Shown: piece by piece, positions 26,321-35,080 of the stretch | How the letters are laid out: the number at the start of each line of letters is the position of its first letter | How positions within the stretch are numbered: the first letter of the stretch is position 1 | Source: Adhaeribacter soli | Lineage (GTDB): Bacteria > Bacteroidota > Bacteroidia > Cytophagales > Hymenobacteraceae | DNA: 64,000 nucleotides | Reading direction: 5' to 3' | Assembly: GCF_008727925.1 (NCBI RefSeq) | Contig: NZ_VTWT01000002.1 | Coordinates: 620,001-684,000, forward strand | Notes under the pieces: generated by a model | Told to the model about the DNA's origin: nothing | Databases searched by the model: none | The model's input: only the letters and a program-made list of their open reading frames with translations | Translations under genes and position numbers: made by a program

Positions 26321-27244
26321 TCAGAATTTATAGGATAGTCCTACGCCGAGCGTTTCTTTGAATTGTACCCGGGGTCCGGCGCCATCAATTTCCCCGTCTT
26401 TGTTGCGGTCCAGGGCAATATCGATGTCGTCGTCGTAGATCAGTTCGGTAATCAGACTTACGGAAATAAAGTCATTTACTTTCATATCGATCCGGTTTTC
26501 CCAGTTAACGTCAATATTTTCCGGGTTATTGTTGTAGCTGGAATAGAGTTCTAACCGGGTTTGCAGTTTTATGTTTTCCATCAGGTCGTGGCGGAGGCGC
26601 ATGGCCAGGTACGCGCCAATTTCTTCCCGGAAGCGTTCGCCGGAATTCGGAACCCGGAAGCCATTCTTATCCAGCTGGCCCGGTTCTACCCCGAAAGCGC
26701 CTTTATCGGCCAGTCGCTGGCTTTTTACATAGGTAAACTTGCCGGTAGCCGGAGACAGGAACAGGGAAAAGTTTTCGCTGGGGCGGTAATCCAAACCTAA
26801 GGAAGTAAGGATGAAGGCCGGGGAAAGAAAATCGGAAATAATGGAATCGTGGTTTTTATCCCAAGTGGGCGTAAGCTGGGTTTTCAGGTTGAACTGCCCG
26901 GCATAATACCATTTCCCAAACGCATGGCGGCCGTACTTGGCATTCACTTCCAGCTTATCGTCGTTCTTTACGAATTTACCGGGGCCGGTTTTGTTAGCCC
27001 CGTAATTCAGGTTTATGGTATTGTCCCAGGCGCTGGTACCGCGTTTAAAATTGGCATAAAGGCTGGCCAGCCCCAATATGTTTACCGAGCTTTGTCCGCC
27101 GGCGGCCCAGTTGCTGAGCGCTACCTGGCCCACGTTCAGGGTGCCGGCTCCTCCCCAGTTCCAGTAATTGGTGCTGTCTGATTGTGCAAAAACGGTAGGT
27201 AAAAAGGCAAAAAAAGAGAGGAAGCTGAGAAAAAGTGTTCGCAT
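26321..27244 (-). CDS. DUF3078 outer-membrane-type protein
   Basis: A 307-residue protein with a signal peptide ending in TVFAQ (about residue 21). The mature N-terminus has the DUF3078 hallmark of Trp/Gly/Asn-rich strands: NYWNWGGAGTLNVGQVALSN and NWAAGGQSSVN. The remainder reads as antiparallel amphipathic strands (KYGRHAFGKWYYAGQFNLKT; NIKLQTRLELYSSYNN) and the last residues are VGLSYKF, a barrel-type C-terminus. LDRNKDGEIDGAG near the end is an EF-hand-like or extracellular-loop acidic motif. The function of the family is unknown. Confidence 0.88.
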   Translation of the reverse strand: MRTLFLSFLSFFAFLPTVFAQSDSTNYWNWGGAGTLNVGQVALSNWAAGGQSSVNILGLASLYANFKRGTSAWDNTINLNYGANKTGPGKFVKNDDKLEVNAKYGRHAFGKWYYAGQFNLKTQLTPTWDKNHDSIISDFLSPAFILTSLGLDYRPSENFSLFLSPATGKFTYVKSQRLADKGAFGVEPGQLDKNGFRVPNSGERFREEIGAYLAMRLRHDLMENIKLQTRLELYSSYNNNPENIDVNWENRIDMKVNDFISVSLITELIYDDDIDIALDRNKDGEIDGAGPRVQFKETLGVGLSYKF

Positions 27245-27328
27245 GAAGAAGAAAAAGAAATAAAAGGCTTTAGGTATTTGGGAACCGATACGACAAAAGG
27301 CGACGTGGGGTTAAAATAATTTAACTAC

Positions 27329-27766
27329 CTAAACCTGAGGCCGGTCCCGCAACAGATCGCGGATCTGGGTCAGCAGTTCTTCTTCGTGGGTTAATTTTGC
27401 CACTACGGCTTCCGCTACTTTTTCTTCGGCCAGCACTTTGCTTTTTAAACGGTTAATGCCCTTTATCAGCAGGAAAATGGCCGTGGCAATGATCATAAAA
27501 TCCACGATGGTCTGAATAAAATTGCCGTAGTTCAGGGTTACCGCTTCCGCCACTACCTTCCCGTTTTCCATTACGGCATCCTTCAAAATGATCTTCAGGT
27601 GCTTGAAATCCACGCCGCCAATAATAATGCCCAGCGGCGGCATGAGCACGTCGTTCACAAAAGAAGTTACAATTTTGCCGAAGGCCGCGCCAATTACCAC
27701 CCCTACTGCCAGATCCATCACGTTGCCTTTGGAAGCGAATTCCTTAAACTCTTTTACAAAGCCCAT
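27329..27766 (-). CDS. mscL: Large-conductance mechanosensitive channel MscL
   Basis: A 145-residue channel subunit that opens under membrane tension as an osmotic safety valve. The N-terminal amphipathic helix [21 protein letters not shown] leads into TM1 ([19 protein letters not shown]) with the pore-constriction Gly/Ala pattern. The periplasmic loop ([13 protein letters not shown] onward) is followed by TM2 ([18 protein letters not shown]) and the charged C-terminal helix. Length and order are typical. It is monocistronic and divergent from the enoyl-CoA hydratase. Confidence 0.95.
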   Translation of the reverse strand: MGFVKEFKEFASKGNVMDLAVGVVIGAAFGKIVTSFVNDVLMPPLGIIIGGVDFKHLKIILKDAVMENGKVVAEAVTLNYGNFIQTIVDFMIIATAIFLLIKGINRLKSKVLAEEKVAEAVVAKLTHEEELLTQIRDLLRDRPQV

Positions 27767-27924
27767 ATTCTTTTTTTTTAAATAATTAAGTAACAGCCAT
27801 CTGATTACACCGGCAATATAAACCGCACAGGTTTAAAGGGCAAGCTATTTTCCGTGTTAGTACCGAAACTTGCGGGGCTGATTTTGCTTTAAATAGATTT
27901 TATAGGCAATATTCCTGATTTCCT

Positions 27925-27932
27925 TATCTTTG
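27925..27932 (+). promoter_or_regulatory. -7 promoter box of the enoyl-CoA hydratase gene
   Basis: TATCTTTG matches TAnnTTTG and lies 48 bases before the ATG at 27980. No convincing TTG occurs at the expected -33 position. Confidence 0.5.
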
Positions 27933-27979
27933 CAGCGGAACCTAACAACCAAATTACTTCAACGCCTTCGGCGCGAATT

Positions 27980-28762
27980 ATGAACATGTTCAACAACCTG
28001 AAATTAGAGCAGCAGGACGGTATTTTAACCATAACCGTGAACCGTGCCTCTAAAATGAATGCCCTGAATATTGAAACCGTTCAGGAAATTAAAGAAGCCA
28101 TGCAGGAAGTGTATGACGACGAAAACATTAAAGGGGTAATTCTTACCGGCGACGGCGAAAAAGCGTTTGTGGCCGGGGCCGATATTTCAGAGATTGCGGA
28201 ACTGAACGAACTGAACGGACGCCGCTTTGCTGAACGGGGCCAGGAAACCTTCGACCTGATCGAGTACTGCACCAAACCGGTTATTGCGGCCGTGAACGGC
28301 TTTGCTCTGGGCGGCGGTTGCGAGCTGGCCATGGCCTGCCACATCCGGATCGCTTCGGATAACGCGCGTTTCGGACAGCCGGAAGTGAACCTGGGCATTA
28401 TTCCGGGCTACGGCGGCACCCAGCGTTTAACCCAGCTGGTAGGCAAAGGCAAGGCTCTGGAACTGATGATGACCGGTGACATGATCACGGCGCAGGAAGC
28501 TTTCGGGTACGGCCTGGTAAACCACGTAGTACCGCAAAGCGAACTGATGAACAAATGCCGCGAGATCATGCACAAAATTACCTCCAAAGCGCCACTGGCC
28601 GTTGGTTTGGTTATCGATTGCGTGAACGCCGTTTTCGACAAAGAAGAGCAAGGCTACCAGACAGAAGCCAACTCTTTCAGCCGCTGCTGTGGCTCCCAGG
28701 ATTTTAAAGAAGGCACCCAGGCTTTCCTGCAAAAACGTAAACCAGCCTTTTCCGGCCGCTAA
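27980..28762 (+). CDS. Enoyl-CoA hydratase/isomerase (crotonase family)
   Basis: A 260-residue crotonase. Oxyanion-hole segments are KAFVAGADI (61-69) and FALGGGCELAMA (108-119). Both catalytic glutamates of true hydratases are present: Glu115 (GGCELAM) and Glu135 (GQPEVNLG). It should add water to trans-2-enoyl-CoA in fatty-acid or amino-acid breakdown. ATG 27980 is used; a second ATG two codons later is equally possible. It is monocistronic with promoter box and terminator. Confidence 0.93.
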   Translation: MNMFNNLKLEQQDGILTITVNRASKMNALNIETVQEIKEAMQEVYDDENIKGVILTGDGEKAFVAGADISEIAELNELNGRRFAERGQETFDLIEYCTKPVIAAVNGFALGGGCELAMACHIRIASDNARFGQPEVNLGIIPGYGGTQRLTQLVGKGKALELMMTGDMITAQEAFGYGLVNHVVPQSELMNKCREIMHKITSKAPLAVGLVIDCVNAVFDKEEQGYQTEANSFSRCCGSQDFKEGTQAFLQKRKPAFSGR

Positions 28763-28782
28763 AATCCTGACCTGAAAAAAAT

Positions 28783-28822
28783 TTAAAGCCCCACCTTTCG
28801 TTTCCGGAAGGTGGGTTTTTCA
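28783..28822 (+). terminator. Terminator after the enoyl-CoA hydratase gene
   Basis: AAAGCCCCACCTT and AAGGTGGGTTTTT enclose the loop TCGTTTCCGG, identical to the loop of the terminator at 25732-25765. Confidence 0.88.
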
Positions 28823-28846
28823 TCTGAAAAGGGTACCTTTTTATTT

Positions 28847-29000
28847 AATGATTAATGGTTAATGATTAATGTTTAATAATTTTCTCGGATAGTAAAACCC
28901 TTCGCCTTTTGCAGCTATGCAAGAACGAAAGGCTAAAGTCCGAAAATTTATTACCCATTTTTATTACTCATTATTTATTAATCATTAACCATTAATCATT
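28847..29000. repeat. AT-rich inverted repeat upstream of the flippase gene
   Basis: AATGATTAATGGTTAATGAT plus TAAT (28847-28870) is perfectly mirrored at 28977-29000, 24-bp arms separated by 106 bp. The right arm ends 11 bases before the flippase ATG. Similar ATTAAC/AATCA strings stand just before gcvH and just after rlmI. Confidence 0.75.
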
Positions 29001-29011
29001 AAACATTAAAA

Positions 29012-30523
29012 ATGAGTGCAATTGCGAAAAAGCTGGCCAGCCAGACCGCTGCTTATGGGATCAGTACCATTGTGGGGCGGGCACTCAACTATTTGCTGGT
29101 TCCGTTCTACACCAAAATGTTTGCTCCGGCGGAGTACGGCATTGTAACGGAACTGTACGCGTATGTGGCTTTCCTGAATATTGTGTACACCTACGGCATG
29201 GAAACGGCCTTTTTCCGGTTTGCCAACAAGCCCGGAGCCGACCGCCGCGATATTTACGACCGGGTACAAAGCTTGCTGCTGACCAGCAGCCTGGTTTTTT
29301 CGGGCATTCTGGTACTGTTTTCCGGCCAGATCGCCGACTTGCTGGGCTACCCAGATAAAGCGCATTACATTACCTGGCTGGCTATTATTCTGGCTACCGA
29401 TGCCATTGTGGCCATTCCGTTTGCGCAATTGCGCCTCGATAATAAAGCTATCCGGTTTGCAAGTTTGCGCCTGCTGAACGTGGTACTGGTGGTTTTTGCC
29501 AATATCTTCTTTCTTTATTTCTGCCAGAACATTTACGAAGGCAACTTTTTACCCGGCTTAAAACCGCTTATTACGAAGATCTACGACCCGGAATTGCGCG
29601 TGGGCTACGTCTTTCTGGTAAACCTTTGGGCCAACTTGCTGTACATTCCGCTGCTCTGGAAACAATTTACCCGCTTCCGCTTTAAGCTTGACTTTGCCTG
29701 GCTGAAACCGATGGTAAAGTATGCGTACCCGCTCATGTTTATGGGTTTGGCCGGAATGGTGAACGAAGTGCTCGACAGGATCCTGCTGAAGGTCTGGCTG
29801 CCGGAAGATTTTTACCCGGGGGTAAGCAATATTGCGGCGGTGGGGATTTACGGGGCCTGCTACAAGCTTTCCATTTTTATGTCGCTCACCATTCAGGCTT
29901 TCCGGTATGCGGCCGAACCGTTTTTCTTTTCGCAAAGCCAGGATAAAAATTCGCCCAAAACCTTTGCCAAGGTTATGAAGTGGTTTATGATCTGCTGTGC
30001 CTTTATTTTCCTTTTTATTTCGGCCAACCTCGAAGATTTTCAGATGCTTTTAGGCCGCGAAAGCTACCGTTCCGGCATTGCCGTAGTACCTATTCTATTG
30101 CTGGCTAATTTATTCTTAGGTGCGTATTACAACCTTTCGGTCTGGTTCAAGCTTACCGATAAAACGCATTACGGTACCTTTATCAGCTTCGGCGGCGCGG
30201 CCCTGACCATTCTTTTAAACTACCTGCTTATTCCGCGGCTGGGTTACATGGGTTGCGCCATCACCACGCTTATCTGTTATTTCAGCATGGCTACGGTTTG
30301 TTTAATTCTTGGAAACCGCCATTACCCTGTTCCGTATCCGGTTAAAGCCATTTGCAGCTACCTGATGCTGGCCATAATTCTAACAGCGGCGGCATTTCTA
30401 ATTCAGATAGATAACTTTATATTGCGGCACTTATTTCACCTTGGCCTGTGCGGGTTGTTTTTATTAAGCATCTTTGCGTTTGAGAAGCCGAAGTTTATTA
30501 CTAAATTCCTGAACCGTTATTAA
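29012..30523 (+). CDS. Polysaccharide flippase of the MOP superfamily (Wzx/RfbX-like)
   Basis: A 503-residue polytopic protein with about 12-14 hydrophobic segments. The N-terminal [20 protein letters not shown] followed by [18 protein letters not shown] is the signature of oligosaccharide/polysaccharide biosynthesis exporters, which move lipid-linked sugar units across the inner membrane. The Gly/Pro-containing [20 protein letters not shown] near 400 is a second conserved block. The neighbours dut and a sugar nucleotidyltransferase fit a surface-glycan context, though the dut link is only positional. Its substrate glycan is unknown. Confidence 0.9.
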   Translation: MSAIAKKLASQTAAYGISTIVGRALNYLLVPFYTKMFAPAEYGIVTELYAYVAFLNIVYTYGMETAFFRFANKPGADRRDIYDRVQSLLLTSSLVFSGILVLFSGQIADLLGYPDKAHYITWLAIILATDAIVAIPFAQLRLDNKAIRFASLRLLNVVLVVFANIFFLYFCQNIYEGNFLPGLKPLITKIYDPELRVGYVFLVNLWANLLYIPLLWKQFTRFRFKLDFAWLKPMVKYAYPLMFMGLAGMVNEVLDRILLKVWLPEDFYPGVSNIAAVGIYGACYKLSIFMSLTIQAFRYAAEPFFFSQSQDKNSPKTFAKVMKWFMICCAFIFLFISANLEDFQMLLGRESYRSGIAVVPILLLANLFLGAYYNLSVWFKLTDKTHYGTFISFGGAALTILLNYLLIPRLGYMGCAITTLICYFSMATVCLILGNRHYPVPYPVKAICSYLMLAIILTAAAFLIQIDNFILRHLFHLGLCGLFLLSIFAFEKPKFITKFLNRY

Positions 30524-30539
30524 TTCCGAAGCTCTTTTT

Positions 30540-30974
30540 ATGAAGATAAAAGTTATAAACCAATCGCGGCACCCTTTGCCGGAGTACCAGACCTCGCTTT
30601 CGGCCGGTCTCGATCTGCGGGCCAACCTGGAAGCGCCGGTAAGCCTGAAACCCTTGCAGCGGGTACTCATCCCGACCGGTTTGTTTTTAGAATTGCCCGA
30701 AGGTTTCGAAGCCCAGATCCGCCCGCGGAGCGGTTTAGCCTACAAGCACGGCATTACCGTACTCAACAGCCCCGGCACCATCGATGCCGATTACCGCGGC
30801 GAAGTGAAAGTACTATTGGTGAACCTTTCGGAAGAGGAATTTATAGTGCAGGACGGTGAACGCGTAGCCCAAATGATCGTTGCCCGCCACGAAACCATCC
30901 GTTGGGAAGAAACCGTGGAACTTTCGGAAACGGAACGCGGCGCCGGCGGTTATGGTAGTACCGGCAAGCACTAG
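30540..30974 (+). CDS. dut: dUTP diphosphatase
   Basis: A 144-residue trimeric dUTPase that hydrolyses dUTP to dUMP and PPi. All five motifs are present: I AGLDLR (22-27), II RPRSGLA (61-67), [13 protein letters not shown] (79-88, uracil and catalytic Asp region), [11 protein letters not shown] (107-115) and the C-terminal P-loop-like [11 protein letters not shown] (133-142). It starts 16 bp after the flippase stop and is likely cotranscribed with it. Confidence 0.95.
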   Translation: MKIKVINQSRHPLPEYQTSLSAGLDLRANLEAPVSLKPLQRVLIPTGLFLELPEGFEAQIRPRSGLAYKHGITVLNSPGTIDADYRGEVKVLLVNLSEEEFIVQDGERVAQMIVARHETIRWEETVELSETERGAGGYGSTGKH

Positions 30975-31036
30975 AAAAAAATGGTAGGCTTTGGCCGAAA
31001 AAAACCGATTGCTTACCTGCAACTGCTTAAAACCTG

Positions 31037-31327
31037 ACGTTACGCAAGCAGAGAAAAAGTCCCCCTTTGGAGGGGGTAGGGGGAGGACAGGAGATTTATC
31101 TGATCATTTTTAATGTTAGCTGGTTCAAGTTTGAGCGAAGCGGGAACTTGGACCTACCAATGATCTAAAGTTGAAAACTTCAGTGAGGCGACAGCCTCAA
31201 AGAGAGCGGTTTCTGCAAGGAACTACCGGTAGCTAACACCCCTCCGGCTCCCCTCAAGGGGAGAGTTTCGAGGAATAAAATGATCCTACTCACCCAAAGA
31301 GGGACCTTGAAAAAACTTGCGCAACGT
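31037..31327. repeat. Composite intergenic repeat with ACGTTRCGCAAG ends and a CCCCCTTTGGAGGGGG core
   Basis: Terminal inverted repeat ACGTTACGCAAG (31037-31048) and CTTGCGCAACGT (31316-31327), 12 bp with one mismatch. Inside lie TCCCCCTTTGGAGGGGGTAG and, near the other end, CCCCTCCGGCTCCCCTCAAG GGGAG, forming a second inverted pair, plus TTAGCT/AGCTAA. It occupies most of the 430-bp gap between dut and the nucleotidyltransferase. No gene is evident within it. Confidence 0.7.
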
Positions 31328-31404
31328 AATTTAAGACTTTACCTAAACATATTAAAATCTATATAAATCCGTTAACCATCGGTTAGCGCTAAAAAAATAA
31401 AACG

Positions 31405-32412
31405 ATGAAAATAATTGTACCAATGGCCGGCATGGGCAAACGCATGCGCCCGCATACCTTAACCGTTCCGAAACCGCTTGTGCCGATTGCCGGAAAACCG
31501 ATCGTGCAGCGCCTGGTGGAAGATATTGCCAAAGTATGCCACGAACCGATTGAACAGGTTGCCTTTATTGTAGGGAATTTCGGCGAAGCCGTAGAACAGA
31601 AACTGCTGGAAATTGCCGCTTCGGTTGGCGCAAAAGGCAGCATCCATTACCAGGACGAACCGCTTGGCACGGCCCACGCCATTATGTGCGCCAAAGAAGC
31701 CCTGGATGGTAAGGTAGTAGTTGCTTTTGCCGACACCCTTTTCAAAGCCGATTTCAAACTCGATACTTCGGCCGACGGTACCATCTGGGTGCAGCAGGTA
31801 GCCGATCCGAGCGCTTTCGGCGTGGTGAAACTGAACGGCGAGAACGAGATCACCGATTTCGTAGAAAAGCCCACGACCTTCGTTTCCGACCTGGCCATTA
31901 TTGGTATCTATTATTTCAAAGACGGTCAGTACCTGCGCTCCGAACTGCAGTACCTGCTCGACAACGACATCCGGGACAAAGGCGAGTACCAGCTTACCAA
32001 CGCCCTGGAGAACATGAAAAACAAAGGCACCAAATTTATTCCGGGCAAAATATCGGAGTGGCTCGACTGTGGCAATAAAAATGCAACAGTTTACACCAAT
32101 CAGCGTTATCTGGAATACATTAAAGACGAAAAAGACCTGGTTTCTGCAAACGCTACTTTAACCAATTCGGTAATTATTCCGCCGGTATTTATCGGCGATG
32201 GCGCGGTAGTAATGAATTCCGTAATTGGCCCGCACGTTTCCATCGGTAAAAAATCGAACATTACCGACTCCGTAATCAACAATTCCATTGTTCAGGAAAA
32301 CAGCGAATTGCGGAATGCCAATTTTTCGAACTCGATGGTAGGTAGCTTTGTTACGTACCAGGGCAAACAAGCCGACCTGAGTATCGGCGATTACAACACT
32401 ATCAGAGATTAA
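31405..32412 (+). CDS. Sugar-phosphate nucleotidyltransferase with C-terminal hexapeptide region
   Basis: A 335-residue protein. The N-terminal NTP-transferase domain (1-~240) opens with the nucleotide-binding loop MAGMGKRMRPHTLTVPKPL. It continues with YQDEPLGTAHA, the metal-binding AFADTLF (in place of the more usual GD), VEKP and EWLDCGN. The C-terminal ~85 residues show left-handed beta-helix hexapeptide repeats (SVIIPPVFIGDGAVVMNSVI). This is the build of glucose-1-phosphate thymidylyl- or uridylyl-type enzymes; the exact sugar and nucleotide are not determinable. It starts a run of four envelope-related genes. Confidence 0.88.
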   Translation: MKIIVPMAGMGKRMRPHTLTVPKPLVPIAGKPIVQRLVEDIAKVCHEPIEQVAFIVGNFGEAVEQKLLEIAASVGAKGSIHYQDEPLGTAHAIMCAKEALDGKVVVAFADTLFKADFKLDTSADGTIWVQQVADPSAFGVVKLNGENEITDFVEKPTTFVSDLAIIGIYYFKDGQYLRSELQYLLDNDIRDKGEYQLTNALENMKNKGTKFIPGKISEWLDCGNKNATVYTNQRYLEYIKDEKDLVSANATLTNSVIIPPVFIGDGAVVMNSVIGPHVSIGKKSNITDSVINNSIVQENSELRNANFSNSMVGSFVTYQGKQADLSIGDYNTIRD

Positions 32413-32418
32413 GCATTA

Positions 32419-34227
32419 ATGTTCCGTTCCAGATTTTTCCTTCCGCTTTCCTTTCTGCTGCTTTCTGCAGTGGCACAACCGGCATTTAGCCAGGACAATG
32501 ATTCCAAGAAAACTAAAAAAGAAAGGAAAGCGGAGCGAAAAGCTGCCAAAGCGGAACAGAAACGCGCTAAAAAAGGCGGCACCGTTGCGTTGCCGCCGGT
32601 GCTCGACGCCAAGCAGCGCGAGATCTCCGAATCTTATTTCCTGGACGGCGTAAAGTATGCCATGCTCGACGATTATCCGAAAGCATTGGAGTCGTTCCAG
32701 AAGGCGCACGCCATTAACCCCAAGAATGCGGCGGTCAATTTCAAGATCGCGGAAATGTACCTGAACATCCGGAAGGAAGATCAGGCCTTGCCTTTCGCCA
32801 AAGCCGCCCTCGATCTGGAAACGGGTAATCCTTATTACTACCTGCTGCTGGGTCAGTTGTATGCCGGCCGTCAGCAGTACGCCGAAGCCATTTCGGTATT
32901 CAACAAACTGGTAGCCAAATTCCCGGAAGAAGAAGGTTATTACCTGAACCTGACGGAACTCTACCTGGCCCAGAACAAACCGGACGAAGCACTGAAAACG
33001 CTGGAAAAAGCGGAGCAGAAATTCGGCCCCCAGGATGAACTGCTGCTGAAAAAGCAACAGCTTTATTTAAAGCAGAACAACCTGGTAAAGGCGCTGGAAG
33101 AAGGTCAGAAGCTGATCAACAACAACCCGGAAGAGCCGCGCTTTGTACTGGCACAAGCCCAGGTGCTGGCCAGCAACAACCGTCCCGACGATGCCATTGC
33201 CTTATTGAACCGTTTGCTGCAAAGTCCGGTGCCGGATAATCCGCAAGTGCATTTGCTTCTGGCCGACCTTTATCAGCAGAAAAAGCAGCCGCAACTGGCC
33301 GAGAAAGAACTGAAGACCGCTTTCAGCAATTCGGGATTGGATATCGATGCCAAGATCCGGATCTTGCTGGGTTACATTCAGCAGTTGCCGAACAAAACCC
33401 TGGAACCGAACGCCCTGGAACTGGCCGCCCTAACGGTAAAAGCCCACCCTTCCGATGCCAAAGCCTATGCCGTTTCCGGCGATATTCAGGCCATTGTTGG
33501 TCAGAAGAAAGAGGCCCGCGACAACTATTTAAAATCGCTTCGTTACGACAAAGCCCATTTCCAGGTGTGGCAGCAGGTAATTCTGCTCGATGCCGAACTG
33601 AACCAGACCGATTCCCTTTTAGCCCATACCGAAAAAGCCACCGACCTGTTCCCGAACCAGGCCGTAGTATGGTTTTATAACGGAACGGCGCATTTGTTAA
33701 AGAAGAACTTCAGCAAAGCCGCCAAAGCCCTGGAATTCGGGAAAAAGCTGGCTGCCGATTCGCCGGAAATGCTTGCCCAGTTCAATTTACAATTAGGCGA
33801 TGCTTACCATTCGCTAAAACAGTACGATAAATCGAATGCAGCTTACGAGGCGGTACTAGCCGTTGACCCGAACAACATTCATGTGCTGAACAACTACAGC
33901 TACTTCCTGTCGGTGCGGAACCAGAACCTGCAAAAGGCGAAGGAAATGGCCGAAAAACTGATAGCCGTAGCGCCGGAAGAAAGCACCTACCTCGATACCT
34001 ATGCCTGGGTGCTATACAAAATGAAGGATTACGAGAACGCCCGTAAATACCTGGAAAAAGCCCTGCAAACCAGCAAAGATGCCACCATTGTAGAACATTA
34101 CGGCGACGTGCTTTTCCAGTTGGGTCAGAAAGAAGAAGCTGTTGCCCAGTGGCAGAAAGCCAAAAAGATCGGCGACGCTTCCGACCTCATCGATAAAAAG
34201 ATCCGTGACAAAAAACTTTATGAATAA
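32419..34227 (+). CDS. Exported tetratricopeptide-repeat protein
   Basis: A 602-residue protein starting 6 bp after the nucleotidyltransferase. The signal peptide ends in QPAFSQ (about residue 25) and is followed by a very basic Lys/Arg/Ala stretch to about residue 54. Then come many TPR units: DDYPKALESFQKAHAINPKN, GRQQYAEAISVFNKLVAKFP, NQNLQKAKEMAEKLIAVAPE, and a last block with YGDVLFQLGQKEEAVAQWQK. It is probably a periplasmic scaffold. Its stop overlaps the start of the DUF4292 lipoprotein gene by 8 bp. Confidence 0.9.
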   Translation: MFRSRFFLPLSFLLLSAVAQPAFSQDNDSKKTKKERKAERKAAKAEQKRAKKGGTVALPPVLDAKQREISESYFLDGVKYAMLDDYPKALESFQKAHAINPKNAAVNFKIAEMYLNIRKEDQALPFAKAALDLETGNPYYYLLLGQLYAGRQQYAEAISVFNKLVAKFPEEEGYYLNLTELYLAQNKPDEALKTLEKAEQKFGPQDELLLKKQQLYLKQNNLVKALEEGQKLINNNPEEPRFVLAQAQVLASNNRPDDAIALLNRLLQSPVPDNPQVHLLLADLYQQKKQPQLAEKELKTAFSNSGLDIDAKIRILLGYIQQLPNKTLEPNALELAALTVKAHPSDAKAYAVSGDIQAIVGQKKEARDNYLKSLRYDKAHFQVWQQVILLDAELNQTDSLLAHTEKATDLFPNQAVVWFYNGTAHLLKKNFSKAAKALEFGKKLAADSPEMLAQFNLQLGDAYHSLKQYDKSNAAYEAVLAVDPNNIHVLNNYSYFLSVRNQNLQKAKEMAEKLIAVAPEESTYLDTYAWVLYKMKDYENARKYLEKALQTSKDATIVEHYGDVLFQLGQKEEAVAQWQKAKKIGDASDLIDKKIRDKKLYE

Positions 34228-34993
34228 CCGCTTCTTACTTTTTCTGGCCTGTATCCTACTGTTTTCGGTAAGCGCCTGTAAAAAGGAAACCACGCCGGTA
34301 ACTTCTGCCGCTACCACTCCCGTTGCTCCCAATGTGAACGTGCTGAACACGGAATTCACTACCTTCAGCGCCCGCGGAAAAATGCAGCTCGAAAAGCCGG
34401 ATGAAAAACTCGGTTCGGCGGTTACCCTGCGGATCAAAAAAGACAGCGTGATCTGGATCTCGGTGGTGCCGGCCCTGGGAATTGAAGCGGCCCGCGTGCG
34501 CATTACCCCTGATACCATTCAGATCCTGGACCGCTTGCACCGCACTTATTTTGCCGGCAACTTCTCGATGCTGAAACAGCGCTACAACATTTCGGCTTCT
34601 TTCCCGATGCTCCAGGCCATGCTGCTTGGCAACTATATTCAGGGAGAAGCGGGCATGGTAAAAGAAATTATAGGCGGCGAACTGCAGCAGATCCAGCTTC
34701 TTCAGAATAACCTGCTGATAAACCAGTTCCTCGATCCGAAGATCCGCAAAGTGAAGCGCCTGGATATTCTGGATGAAAAAACCGGTGATGCCATTCTTAC
34801 CACGTACAGTGAGTATGAAACCCAGGCGGCCAACGTAATTCCGACTTCCGCCTTAATTTTATTGCAGCGTACTTCTGCTACCAACCCGAACTCCAAAACG
34901 GCCACCATTTCCATTAAATACAACAAATTCTCCTTCAACGAGCCGGACCTGGCCTTCCCTTTCTCGGTGCCGGCCGATTACGAACGCAAGTAA
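34220..34993 (+). CDS. DUF4292 lipoprotein
   Basis: A 257-residue lipoprotein; ATG 34220 is selected because it gives a clean lipoprotein signal (LLFSVSACKKE, lipidated Cys20) and overlaps the TPR stop. The mature part is beta-rich with VTLRIKKDSVIWISVVPALG and RVRITPDTIQILDRL, the DUF4292 hallmark resembling LolA/LolB-fold lipid-binding proteins. Its constant position between a TPR protein and an EnvC-like protein in this phylum is consistent with an envelope role. Function not established. Confidence 0.88.
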   Translation: MNNRFLLFLACILLFSVSACKKETTPVTSAATTPVAPNVNVLNTEFTTFSARGKMQLEKPDEKLGSAVTLRIKKDSVIWISVVPALGIEAARVRITPDTIQILDRLHRTYFAGNFSMLKQRYNISASFPMLQAMLLGNYIQGEAGMVKEIIGGELQQIQLLQNNLLINQFLDPKIRKVKRLDILDEKTGDAILTTYSEYETQAANVIPTSALILLQRTSATNPNSKTATISIKYNKFSFNEPDLAFPFSVPADYERK

Positions 34994-35039
34994 TTCGGGA
35001 ATTCTCCTTTTTCCGTTAGCACATCTTTGCCCGATTTCG

Positions 35040-35047
35040 CATCTTTG
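35040..35047 (+). promoter_or_regulatory. Possible -7 box before the EnvC-like gene
   Basis: CATCTTTG differs from TAnnTTTG at the first base and lies 33 bases before the ATG at 35081. A second CATCTTTG-like string (ACATCTTTG) occurs 20 bases upstream. Tentative. Confidence 0.25.
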
Positions 35048-35080
35048 TAGTCCGTAACCTGCGAAGACCCGGAATTTTAC

